DNA of 64,000 nucleotides from Actinomyces sp. oral taxon 414 (GTDB lineage: Bacteria > Actinomycetota > Actinomycetes > Actinomycetales > Actinomycetaceae). Made by a program: the position numbers and the translations under genes. Where the stretch lies: positions 1,426,001 to 1,490,000 of the forward strand of contig NZ_CP012590.1 in NCBI RefSeq assembly GCF_001278845.1, written 5' to 3'. The notes under the pieces are model-generated. The model was not told the origin of the DNA, ran no database searches, and worked only from the letters and a program-made list of their open reading frames with translations. This document shows, one piece after another, positions 1 through 8,028 of this stretch. Each line of letters begins with the position of its first letter. Positions within the stretch are counted from its first letter, which is position 1.

Positions 1-329
1 CCCGCCCCGTGACGGTGGTGCCCTCCGACACCGGCCTGGAACGGATCCGCCACATCCTGGACGACGGCGCCGCCCTCATCCTCGTCACCGACGGACCGAC
101 CCTGCTGGGCGTCATCGACACCGCCGGCCTGGACGGACTGGGCGCCATGGACGAGCAGCGGGCCACAGCCGGACAGGTCTGCCTGGCCCTGCCCGCCCGC
201 GCCGTGACCACCGCCACCACCGGACCCGAGGCCGCCCGGGCCCTCAAGACCGCCCGCACCGTCTCGCGCTGGCTCGTCCTGGTCGAGGACGGCCGCATGA
301 GCGGCGCCGTGCCCACCGGAGCCAAGTGA
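1..329 (+). CDS. Site-2 protease family (M50) protein, C-terminal CBS-domain fragment (5' truncated by window)
   Basis: Only the last ~109 codons are present; the reading frame runs off the left edge, and the GTG at 9 is probably internal. What is visible looks like CBS-domain sequence (an alternation such as LILVTDGPTLLGVIDTAGL, then VSRWLVLVEDGRMSGAVP near the end). In actinobacteria a membrane M50 site-2 protease with C-terminal CBS domains commonly lies just upstream of trmI and the pup locus, which is why I name the family; the protease active-site motifs themselves are outside the window. The stop at 327-329 overlaps the GTG start of the next gene. A different CBS protein is possible. 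Confidence 0.6.
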   Translation, partial: RPVTVVPSDTGLERIRHILDDGAALILVTDGPTLLGVIDTAGLDGLGAMDEQRATAGQVCLALPARAVTTATTGPEAARALKTARTVSRWLVLVEDGRMSGAVPTGAK

Positions 330-1135
330 CGACAACCATGACCCCCTCCACCCCGACCCCCCACGACCCGCCCGCCCGACGCCGCCTGCCGCGCAGAGGA
401 CTGGCCGGCGTCGCCCTCCTGACCGCCGGCGCCCTGGGTGCGGCGGGCGGCGCCGCCCTCACCCACCGCCTCGACACCCACCTGGCGCCCACCGACCGGG
501 TCGCCCCGGCGCCCACGGGCCCCGGCGCCCTCACCGCCCGCGTCCTCCTCCAGGGCCCCGACAACGCCCCCCGCGCCTGCATCACCTTCGACGACGGCCC
601 CGACCCCACCTGGACGCCGCTCGTCCTGGACCTCCTCGCCGCCGCCGGCGCGAGCGCCACCTTCTTCGTCCTGGGCCAGGCCGCCACCGCCCACCCCGAC
701 CTCATTGCCCGCGAAGCCGGGGCCGGCCACGAAATCGGCGTCCACAACTGGGTCCACACCGACGTCTACAGCGCCGACGCCGACCACCTGCGCGCCGACG
801 TGGACCGCACCATCGCCGCCATTGAGGCGGCCGGCGCCCCGCGACCGGGGCTGTGGCGCCCGCCCTACGGGCGCATTGACGCCCCCGCCCTGGCCGTGGC
901 CGCCGAACGCGGACTCGACCTGCTGCTGTGGAGCGAGCACACCCCCAGCGCCGAACACGCCCGCGCCCTGACGACGCGCGCCCACGCCGGCTCGATCATT
1001 CTGTGCCACGACGGGCGCACCCAGCCCAGCCGGGAACTGCTGGAGGCGGTGGGTCAGTCCCTCATCGCGCTCGCGGACCGGGGACTGACCTTCGTGACCG
1101 GCTCCCAGATGCTCGCCGCTACACTGGCGCCATGA
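326..1135 (+). CDS. Polysaccharide deacetylase (NodB homology domain), membrane-anchored or secreted
   Basis: 269 aa. It likely removes acetyl groups from peptidoglycan or another N-acetylated polysaccharide outside the cell. An N-terminal Arg-rich stretch is followed by one hydrophobic segment (about residues 20-45, RRGLAGVALLTAGALGAAGG), which could be a signal anchor or Tat-like signal. The NodB motifs are present: TFDDGPDPTW near residue 88 (metal and catalytic Asp), GVHNWVHTDV (two metal-binding His) and RPPYGR near residue 180, with a later IILCHDG supplying the distal His. The GTG at 326 overlaps the upstream stop (GTGA); an in-frame ATG at 338 is the alternative start. Substrate is not determinable here. 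Its place inside the operon leading to the pup genes is not one I recall as typical. Confidence 0.85.
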   Translation: MTTTMTPSTPTPHDPPARRRLPRRGLAGVALLTAGALGAAGGAALTHRLDTHLAPTDRVAPAPTGPGALTARVLLQGPDNAPRACITFDDGPDPTWTPLVLDLLAAAGASATFFVLGQAATAHPDLIAREAGAGHEIGVHNWVHTDVYSADADHLRADVDRTIAAIEAAGAPRPGLWRPPYGRIDAPALAVAAERGLDLLLWSEHTPSAEHARALTTRAHAGSIILCHDGRTQPSRELLEAVGQSLIALADRGLTFVTGSQMLAATLAP

Positions 1136-2016
1136 CCGAGCCGGACCCCGGCGCGACGCACAGCGCCCACTTCGCCGACAACCGCGCCAACTGGGACGAC
1201 CGCGCCGCCCTCCACGAGGCCGCCGGGTACGGCATTGCCGAGCTGCTCGCCTCGCCCGGGGCGATCACGAAGGATGTCGCCGCCGACCTGGGGCGCCTGG
1301 GGGACCTGACCGGCCTCGACGTCATCCACCTCCAGTGCCATCTGGGGCTGGACACGATCAGCCTGGCCCGGCTGGGGGCGCGGCGCGTCGTCGGCCTCGA
1401 CCTGTCCGCCCGGTCGCTGGAGCGGGCTCGGGACCTGGCGCGGCGGGCCGGGGCCCGCATCGAGCTGGTCGAGTCCAATGTCTACGCGGCCCGAACGGCC
1501 GTGACCGGAGACTTCGACCTGGTCTACACCACGCTGGGCGTGCTGTGCTGGCTGCCCGACGTCGGCGCCTGGGCGCGCGTCGTGGCCCGTCTGCTGCGCC
1601 CCGGCGGGCGCCTCGTCCTGCGCGACGACCATCCCGTCTTCATGGCCGTGGGGGACGACGCCTCCCGCGGCCTGACCCTCCACGAGCCCTACTTCCAGCG
1701 GGACGAGCCCATGACCTGGCAGAACGAGGGCTCCTACGTGGAGGCGCCCGCGGGCGCCGCGCCCATCGCCCACCCCTGCAACCACCAGTGGAACCACGCG
1801 GTGGGGGAGATCCTCACCGCCCTGCTGGAGGCGGGCCTCGTCCTGGAGGAGGTGGGCGAGACCCGGGTGAGCGCCTGGCGCCGCTGGCCCGACCTCATGG
1901 AGCCCTGCGAGGACGGCTACCGCTTCACCGATCCGGCGCTGCGCGACATGCTGCCCCTCCAGCTCGTCGTCGTCGCCCGCCGGCCGGACCCCGCCGCACT
2001 GCGCAATAATGAGTGA
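1132..2016 (+). CDS. Class I SAM-dependent methyltransferase, substrate unknown
   Basis: 294 aa. The start ATG 1132 overlaps the upstream stop in ATGA. A Rossmann-type methyltransferase fold is indicated by motif I as DVIHLQCHLGLDTISLA (residues ~65-82), the acidic strand VVGLDLSARSLERA, motif IV FDLVYTTLGVLCWLPD and the LLRPGGRLVLRDDHPVF loop. The HLQCHLGLDT form of motif I is typical of a bacterial family annotated only as class I methyltransferase. A TACACT box at 1120-1125, 12 nt before the ATG, resembles the leaderless -10 boxes seen across this window, so the gene may also be transcribed on its own. Substrate unknown. The next gene, trmI, begins 8 nt before this stop codon. Confidence 0.8.
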   Translation: MTEPDPGATHSAHFADNRANWDDRAALHEAAGYGIAELLASPGAITKDVAADLGRLGDLTGLDVIHLQCHLGLDTISLARLGARRVVGLDLSARSLERARDLARRAGARIELVESNVYAARTAVTGDFDLVYTTLGVLCWLPDVGAWARVVARLLRPGGRLVLRDDHPVFMAVGDDASRGLTLHEPYFQRDEPMTWQNEGSYVEAPAGAAPIAHPCNHQWNHAVGEILTALLEAGLVLEEVGETRVSAWRRWPDLMEPCEDGYRFTDPALRDMLPLQLVVVARRPDPAALRNNE

Positions 2017-3097
2017 GCCGCGGACCGGAGGGGGCCTCCCCCCGCGCCACCCCGTCCAGGAGGTCCTCGGCCCGGCCGGGCGGCGCGGCCCCCTGCGCTA
2101 CGGCGAACGCATCCAGGTCACCGACTCCAAGGGCGCCAAGAACACCTTCCGCCTCGACCCGAACGGGTGCTTCCGCTCCCGGCGCGGCGGCTTCCGCCAC
2201 CGCGACGTCGTCGGCCTGGAGGAGGGCGCCGTCATTACCACCGACACCGGCCACGAGCTGCTCCTACTGCGCCCGCTGCTGGCCGACTACGTCCTGTCCA
2301 TGCCCCGGGGCGCCCAGGTCGTCTACCCCAAGGACTCCGGCCAGATCATTGCCATGGGTGACATCTTCCCCGGCGCCCGCGTCATTGAGGCCGGGGTCGG
2401 CTCCGGGGCCCTGACCATGAGCCTGCTGGGCGCCGTCGGGCGGGACGGGCACCTGCTGTCCATTGAGCGGCGCGAGGACTTCGCGGCCATCGCCGCCTCC
2501 AATGTCGACTCCTGGTTCGGCGGGCGCCACCCCGCCTGGGAGCTGCGCACCGGCGAATTCGCCGAGGTCGCCGCCGCCCGCCTGGCCGACGCCGGCGCCG
2601 ACCGGATCGTGCTGGACATGCTCGCCCCCTGGGAGAACGTGGAGCAGTGCGCCCGCGTGCTCGCCCCCGGCGGGGTGCTGGTCGTCTACTGCGCCACCGT
2701 CACCCAGCTGTCGCGCACCGTGGAGGCCCTGCGCCGCAGCGTCCGGTTCACCGAGCCCGAGTCCTGGGAGTCCATGGTGCGCACCTGGCACGTCGACGGC
2801 CTGGCGGTGCGCCCCGACCACCGCATGGTCGCCCACACCGGCTTCCTGCTCACCGCCCGCCGCCTGGCCGCCGGCTCCCGGCCGCTCACCCGCCGCCGCC
2901 CGCCCGCCCGCGGCGCCTACGACGAGGCCGGCCACTGGGAGCCCGCGGACGTGGGGGAGCGCACCGGCAGCGCCAAGAAGCTGCGCCGCGTCCTGCGCGA
3001 CGCGGTCGCCAAGCGGCCCGCGGACGCCACCCCCGTCCTGCCCGGCGCCCAACCCGACGAGACCCGCGACGACGCCGAGGGGGAGCCCCGTGCCTGA
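2009..3097 (+). CDS. trmI: tRNA (adenine-58-N1)-methyltransferase TrmI
   Basis: 362 aa, longer than the ~280 aa typical of bacterial TrmI because of an Arg/Ala-rich C-terminal extension (after about residue 285). TrmI methylates A58 in the T-loop of tRNAs, stabilising tRNA tertiary structure. Seen: the N-terminal small beta domain (GPLRYGERIQVTDSKGAKN), the linker MPRGAQVVYPKDSGQII, then the SAM site VIEAGVGSGALTMSLLGAVG, and IVLDMLAPWENVEQCARVLAPGG with the catalytic-face Asp. Its position directly before arc is a long-standing actinobacterial linkage. ATG 2009 lies inside the end of the preceding gene (8-nt overlap), and its own end overlaps the arc start by 8 nt, implying translational coupling through the operon. 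Confidence 0.95.
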   Translation: MSEPRTGGGLPPRHPVQEVLGPAGRRGPLRYGERIQVTDSKGAKNTFRLDPNGCFRSRRGGFRHRDVVGLEEGAVITTDTGHELLLLRPLLADYVLSMPRGAQVVYPKDSGQIIAMGDIFPGARVIEAGVGSGALTMSLLGAVGRDGHLLSIERREDFAAIAASNVDSWFGGRHPAWELRTGEFAEVAAARLADAGADRIVLDMLAPWENVEQCARVLAPGGVLVVYCATVTQLSRTVEALRRSVRFTEPESWESMVRTWHVDGLAVRPDHRMVAHTGFLLTARRLAAGSRPLTRRRPPARGAYDEAGHWEPADVGERTGSAKKLRRVLRDAVAKRPADATPVLPGAQPDETRDDAEGEPRA

Positions 3098-4700
3098 GAC
3101 CCGGCCCCGGACCCCGGGCCCGCCCCCGCCGTCCTTCACCAGCCACCAGCTGCGCGAGGCCCGCGCCGAGGCCGCGAGCCTGGCCGCCAAGAACGAGCGC
3201 CTGACGGCCGCGCTGACCGCCGCCCGCGAGCGCATTGCCGAGCTGGGCGCCCAGCTCGACGCCGTCACGGCCCCGCCCGTCACCCTCGGCCTGCTCACCG
3301 CCTCCCCCCGGGCCCGGGGGGAGGGCCGGCCCGTCGAGGCCGATGTCATGCTCGGCGGGCGGCCCATGCGCCTGGGCCTGCACCCGGGCCTGGACCCGAC
3401 GGACCTGGGCGCCGGCCGGCTGGTGGCCGTCAACGACCAGATGCTCGTCGTCGACTCCCTGCCCGCCCCCGACACCGGTGAGGCCGTCACCCTCGACGAG
3501 GTCCTCGACGCCCGCCGCGCCCTGGTGACCACCGGCGGGGGGGCGAGCCGGGTGCTGGCCCTGGCCGAGGGCCTCGACCCCGCCGCCCTCAGGCCCGGCG
3601 ACACCCTGGTCGCCGATCTGCGCGCCGACCTCGCCACCGCCCTGGTGGAGCGCACCGGTGTCGCCCGGCTCGTCATGGCCGAGGTCCCGGACGTGTCCTG
3701 GGCCGATATTGGCGGGCTCGGATCCCAGATCAGCCGGATCCGCGACGCCATTGAGCTGCCCTTCGCCCATCCCGGGCTCTACCGCGACTACGGCCTGCGC
3801 GCCCCCAAGGGCGTGCTCCTGTACGGTCCGCCCGGCTGCGGCAAGACCCTCATCGCCAAGGCGGTGGCGACCTGTCTGGCCGATTCCGCCGGCGGGCGTC
3901 CGGCCGCCTTTTTGAACATTAAGGGCCCCGAGCTGCTGAGCAAGTTCGTGGGCGAGACGGAGCGGCAGATCCGCGCCATTTTCGTTCAGGCCCGCAAGGC
4001 GGCCGCCGAGGACCGGCCCGTGGTGGTCTTCTTCGACGAGATGGAGGCCCTTTTCCGTACCCGCGGCACCGGGGTGTCCTCCGACGTCGAGACCATGATT
4101 GTCCCCCAGGTGCTGGCGGAGATCGACGGCGTGGAGTCCTTGCGCAATGTCATTGTCATTGGCGCCTCCAACCGCCAGGACATGATCGATCCGGCGATCC
4201 TGCGCCCCGGCCGCCTGGACGTCAAGGTCCGTATTGACCGTCCCGACGCCGAGGCCGCCGCCGATATCCTGGCCAGGCACCTGAGGGCCGACCTGCCCCT
4301 GGACCCCGGGGAGCTGGCCGGCGCGGGCGGGGACCGCGAGGCCGCGGCGGCGGCCATGCGCCGGGCCGCGGTGGACGCCCTGTACGCGCGCACCCCCGCC
4401 ACCGCCGTCCTGGAGGCCGTCTACGCCTCCGGGGCGCGCGAGACCCTTCACCTGGCCGACCTGGCCAGCGGGGCCATGCTCGCCGCCGTCGTGGCCCGGG
4501 CCAAGACCGCCGCCATTAAGGACGAGATCGCCGGCGGGCCCGGCGGGCTGTCCACCGCCCGCCTCCTGGAGGCCATTGCCGTCGAGGCCCGCCAGAACGA
4601 GGAGATCGCCGCCGCCGGCCCCGAGGATTGGGAGCGTCTTGTGGGCCGCCGGGGCGGGCCGATCCGCTCGGTCACCGCCCCCCACCGGGAGGAAGCATGA
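3090..4700 (+). CDS. arc: Proteasome-associated AAA ATPase ARC (Mpa)
   Basis: 536 aa. The family forms a hexameric ring that recognises pupylated proteins through an N-terminal coiled coil and unfolds them. Seen: coiled coil at residues ~15-55 (LREARAEAASLAAKNERLTA), interdomain OB-fold region to ~190, then a single AAA module with Walker A GPPGCGKT (K252), Walker B VVFFDEME (D316, E317) and the arginine-finger region LRPGRLDVKVRID. The chain ends HREEA. The C-terminal GQYL-like motif that docks Mpa onto the 20S core in mycobacteria is absent. GTG 3090 is chosen because it overlaps the trmI stop and gives a family-length N-terminus; longer upstream extensions are read-through in the trmI region. 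The stop overlaps the dop ATG (ATGA). Confidence 0.95.
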   Translation: MPETRPRTPGPPPPSFTSHQLREARAEAASLAAKNERLTAALTAARERIAELGAQLDAVTAPPVTLGLLTASPRARGEGRPVEADVMLGGRPMRLGLHPGLDPTDLGAGRLVAVNDQMLVVDSLPAPDTGEAVTLDEVLDARRALVTTGGGASRVLALAEGLDPAALRPGDTLVADLRADLATALVERTGVARLVMAEVPDVSWADIGGLGSQISRIRDAIELPFAHPGLYRDYGLRAPKGVLLYGPPGCGKTLIAKAVATCLADSAGGRPAAFLNIKGPELLSKFVGETERQIRAIFVQARKAAAEDRPVVVFFDEMEALFRTRGTGVSSDVETMIVPQVLAEIDGVESLRNVIVIGASNRQDMIDPAILRPGRLDVKVRIDRPDAEAAADILARHLRADLPLDPGELAGAGGDREAAAAAMRRAAVDALYARTPATAVLEAVYASGARETLHLADLASGAMLAAVVARAKTAAIKDEIAGGPGGLSTARLLEAIAVEARQNEEIAAAGPEDWERLVGRRGGPIRSVTAPHREEA

Positions 4701-6400
4701 AGGACCGCCCCGTCCGGCCCGTGGAGCGCCCCGTCGGCCTGGAGACCGAGTACGGCATTCTCAAGCCCGGCGACCCCTACGCCAACCCTGTCGCCCTGGC
4801 CTCCCGTCTCGTCGCCGCCTACGCCGCCGTCTCCCGGCCCGCCCTGACCGGGCCCGACGGCGCGCCCGCCCCCGCCGTGCGCTGGGACTACGAGGACGAG
4901 GACCCCTTGGCCGACCTGCGCGGCACCCGCCTGGAGCGCGCCGCCGCCCACCCCAGTCTGCTCACCGACGACCCCGACCGGCCCGCCCCCGGCGGCGAGG
5001 GGCCCGGCCCCTGGGGCGAGCGGGAGCGCCCCGGCGCCGCCGAGGCGGCCCTGCCCCGCCCGGCCACCGCGGTGCTGACCAATGGCGCCCGCCTCTACGT
5101 CGACCACGCCCACCCCGAGTACGCCGCCCCCGAGGTCCTCACCCCCTTAGACGCCCTCATCTGGGACCGGGCCGGGGAGGTCGTCGCCCGCCGGGCCATG
5201 GCGGCCCTGGCCCGGGGGCGGGGCGGGGGCGGAGCGGAGGAGGTCGTGCTCTACAAGAACAATGTCGACGGCAAGGGCGCCGCCTACGGCAGCCACGAGA
5301 ACTATCTCGTGCGTCGCGACCTGCCCTTCGCCGACCTGGCCGCCGCCCTCATCCCCTTCCTGGTCACCCGGCCGGTGGTGGCCGGGGCGGGGCGCGTGGG
5401 CATTGGGCCCCGCTCCCAGCGCCCCGGCTTCCAGATCAGCCAGAGGGCCGATTACGTCGGCTGCGACGTCGGGCTGCAGACCACCTTCAACCGCCCCATT
5501 GTCAATACCCGCGACGAGCCCCACGCCGACGCGGCCCGCTGGCGCCGCCTGCACGTCATTAACGGCGATGCCAACCGCTTCGAGACCCCCATCTACCTCA
5601 AGGTCGCCACCACCGCCCTGCTCCTGTGGTACCTCGAGCGCGCCCATGAGCGCGGGGAGGGGACGGGGGCCCTGGCCCGGCTGCGACTGACCGCCGACCC
5701 CGTCGAGGAGCACTGGGCCCTGTCCCACGACCCGACTCTGCGCCACGCCCTGGCCACCGCGTCCGGGGCCCGCACTGCCCTGGAGATCCAGCGCGCCCAC
5801 CTGGAGGAGATCCGCGCCGCCGTCGTCGCCGACTACGGCGCCACCCGCGCCGCCGGGCGGGCCACGCACCGGGCCCTGGCCCTGTGGGACGAGGTGCTCG
5901 CCTCCTTGGAGGCCTGCGCCGCCCGCCCGGCGGACGAGGCCGCCGCCGACGCCGCCGCCCGCGACGTCGAGTGGCTCGCCAAGTTCCGGGTGTGCCGGGG
6001 CCTGCGCCGCCGCGGTGGATTCGGCTGGGACGATCCCCGCCTGGCCGCCCTGGACATCCAGTGGGCGGATCTGCGCGAGGGTCGGGGGATCGCCGACCGG
6101 CTCATTGCCGCCGGGCGCACCCGGCGCTTGACCGACGACGCCGCCATTGAGGCTGCCGCCGACAATCCCCCCGCCGGAACCCGCGCCGCCGTGCGCGGAC
6201 GCGCCGTGGCCGAACTGGCCCGGGTCGTGGCCGCCTCCTGGACCGGCCTCGTCCTGGACCTGCCCGACCGCCCCGGCCTGACCCGACTGGCCCTGCCCGA
6301 CTGCGTGCGCGCCGACGCCGCCACCGTCGCGGAGCTCCTGGCCGCCCTGCGCGGGGCGATTGGGACCGGCCCCGCCGGCGGGGGGACACTGGCCCCATGA
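4697..6400 (+). CDS. dop: Depupylase/Pup deamidase Dop
   Basis: 567 aa. Dop converts the C-terminal Gln of Pup to Glu and removes Pup from substrates. It shares the glutamine-synthetase-like fold of PafA. Seen: VGLETEYGILKPG at the N-terminus (nucleotide and Mg binding Glu residues), the Dop-specific loop around residues 60-120 with RWDYEDEDPLADLRG and AHPSLLTDD, then LYVDHAHPEYAAPE with the nucleophile-equivalent Asp at residue 136, followed by LYKNNVDGKGAAYGSHENY. The Dop loop is what separates it from PafA. It is somewhat longer than typical Dop (~500 aa), with Gly/Pro-rich inserts. ATG 4697 overlaps the arc stop, and the stop overlaps the pup ATG. Pup here ends in Gln, so this enzyme is needed to activate it. 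Confidence 0.95.
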   Translation: MKDRPVRPVERPVGLETEYGILKPGDPYANPVALASRLVAAYAAVSRPALTGPDGAPAPAVRWDYEDEDPLADLRGTRLERAAAHPSLLTDDPDRPAPGGEGPGPWGERERPGAAEAALPRPATAVLTNGARLYVDHAHPEYAAPEVLTPLDALIWDRAGEVVARRAMAALARGRGGGGAEEVVLYKNNVDGKGAAYGSHENYLVRRDLPFADLAAALIPFLVTRPVVAGAGRVGIGPRSQRPGFQISQRADYVGCDVGLQTTFNRPIVNTRDEPHADAARWRRLHVINGDANRFETPIYLKVATTALLLWYLERAHERGEGTGALARLRLTADPVEEHWALSHDPTLRHALATASGARTALEIQRAHLEEIRAAVVADYGATRAAGRATHRALALWDEVLASLEACAARPADEAAADAAARDVEWLAKFRVCRGLRRRGGFGWDDPRLAALDIQWADLREGRGIADRLIAAGRTRRLTDDAAIEAAADNPPAGTRAAVRGRAVAELARVVAASWTGLVLDLPDRPGLTRLALPDCVRADAATVAELLAALRGAIGTGPAGGGTLAP

Positions 6401-6576
6401 GCCAGCACGAGCAGATCCAGCCCACCGCCCCCGCCGAGCCCGCCCCCGACGCCGGCCCCGCGGCCGGGCGCACCCGCACCAGCGGCGTCGACGACATTCT
6501 CGACGAGATCGACGCCGTCCTGGAGACCAATGCCGCCGCTTTCGTCCAGGGATTCGTCCAGAAGGGCGGTCAGTGA
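6397..6576 (+). CDS. pup: Prokaryotic ubiquitin-like protein Pup
   Basis: 59 aa, intrinsically disordered modifier attached by PafA to lysines of target proteins. Translated by hand: the protein begins MSQHEQIQPT, has the Arc-binding helix region VDDILDEIDAVLETNA (residues 31-46), and ends FVQGFVQKGGQ. The terminal GGQ means it must be deamidated by Dop to GGE before conjugation. It contains a single Lys (residue 56). Size and C-terminus match the family closely. ATG 6397 overlaps the dop stop (ATGA), and pafA starts one nucleotide after the pup stop. In many actinobacteria prcB and prcA lie next; here they do not. Confidence 0.97.
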   Translation: MSQHEQIQPTAPAEPAPDAGPAAGRTRTSGVDDILDEIDAVLETNAAAFVQGFVQKGGQ

Positions 6577-6577
6577 G

Positions 6578-7999
6578 GTGGGCGCCCCGGCGCGCCGCAT
6601 CTACGGCCTTGAGACCGAGTACGGCATTACCTGCGCCTCCACCGTCGGGGGCGTCCCCCCGCTGGACGCCGACCGCGCCGCGCGCCTCCTGTTCGAACCC
6701 GTCGTCGCCCGTTTCCGCACCTCCAATGCCTTCACCCGCGGCGGCGCCCGCCTCTACCTCGACGTGGGCTCCCACCCCGAGTACGCCACCGCTGAATGCG
6801 ACCGTCTGACCGACCTGCTCGCCCAGGACCGCGCCGGCGAGATCACCATGGCGGATCTGGCCGCCCGGGCCAATGCCCGCCTGGCCGCCCGGGACGTGCC
6901 CGGACGCATCCACCTGTTCAAGAACAACTCCGACGCCGCCGGCGCCGGATTCGGCTGCCACGAGAACTACCTCGTGCACCGCCGCGCGGACTTCTGGAAC
7001 GACGCCCGCACCCTCGTGCCCCACCTGGTCACCCGCCAGATCCTCGTCGGCGCCGGACACGTCCTGCCCGGAGCCGACGGCGCCCCGGCCCGCTACGTCT
7101 TCTCCCAGCGCGCCGACCAGATGGAGGACGCCGTCTCCTCGGCCACCACCCGCTCCCGCCCCCTGATCAATACCCGCGATGAGCCCCACGCCGACGCGAC
7201 TCGCTACCGGCGCCTGCACGTCATTGTCGGCGACTCCAATATCGCCCAGGGGTCCACTCTTCTCAAGGCCGCCGCCATGGACCTGCTCCTGGACTACCTG
7301 GAGAAGGGCGGCTCCCTGACCGACCTCCGGCTCGCCAACCCCATGCGGGCCATCCGCGACACCTGCCACGACCTGAGCGGGCGCGCCCCCCTGGAGCTCG
7401 CCGACGGACGCACCATCACCCCCCTGGACCTGCAGACCGAGCACCTGGCGCGCGTGCGCGCCCACACCGCCGACCTCGACCTGAGCGAGCTGCACCGCCG
7501 CGCCCTGGACCTGTGGGAACGGGGACTGGACGCCGTCGCCCGCGGCCGGCCCCAGGACGTGGCCGCCGACCTCGATTGGGCCGCCAAGCACCGGCTCCTG
7601 ACCCGCTGCGCCGAGCGCGCCGGCACCGGCCTGGACGACCCCCGCGTCGCCCGCCTGGCCCTGGCCTACCACGATGTGAGCCCCGAGGCGGGCCTGCGCC
7701 CGCGCCTGGAGGGGGCCGGGCTGCTCCACCGCCTTGTCGACGAGGCCCGCGCCCGGGCCGCCGTCGACACCCCGCCCGCCACCACCCGGGCGCGCCTGCG
7801 CGGGGCCGCCGTGGCCCTGGCCCAGGACCTGCGCCGCGACCTCACCGTCGACTGGGTCAATCTGCGCCTCGACGACGGACGGACCCCGCCGCTGGCCCTG
7901 CGCGACCCCTTCGCCTGCGCCGACGAGCGCGTCGACGCCCTCCTGGACGCCATGACCCGCCGGGACGCCCCCGCGCCCTCCTGGCCGCCGACCATCTGA
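6578..7999 (+). CDS. pafA: Pup--protein ligase PafA
   Basis: 473 aa. PafA phosphorylates the C-terminal Glu of deamidated Pup and joins it to a substrate lysine. Seen: RRIYGLETEYGITC at residues ~6-19 (ATP/Mg Glu residues), ARLYLDVGSHPEYATAECD with the catalytic-base Asp at residue 62, HLFKNNSDAAGAGFGCHENY, and the INTRDEPHAD segment shared with Dop. It lacks the Dop loop, which fixes the assignment. GTG 6578 is one base after the pup stop and gives a family-length N-terminus; longer readings would run back through pup. The end is followed after 29 nt by an FKBP-like gene, a common actinobacterial neighbour; pafB and pafC, which often follow, are not here. Confidence 0.96.
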   Translation: MGAPARRIYGLETEYGITCASTVGGVPPLDADRAARLLFEPVVARFRTSNAFTRGGARLYLDVGSHPEYATAECDRLTDLLAQDRAGEITMADLAARANARLAARDVPGRIHLFKNNSDAAGAGFGCHENYLVHRRADFWNDARTLVPHLVTRQILVGAGHVLPGADGAPARYVFSQRADQMEDAVSSATTRSRPLINTRDEPHADATRYRRLHVIVGDSNIAQGSTLLKAAAMDLLLDYLEKGGSLTDLRLANPMRAIRDTCHDLSGRAPLELADGRTITPLDLQTEHLARVRAHTADLDLSELHRRALDLWERGLDAVARGRPQDVAADLDWAAKHRLLTRCAERAGTGLDDPRVARLALAYHDVSPEAGLRPRLEGAGLLHRLVDEARARAAVDTPPATTRARLRGAAVALAQDLRRDLTVDWVNLRLDDGRTPPLALRDPFACADERVDALLDAMTRRDAPAPSWPPTI

Positions 8000-8028
8000 A
8001 CCCCCGGATCTGAAATACTCGCCTCCCG

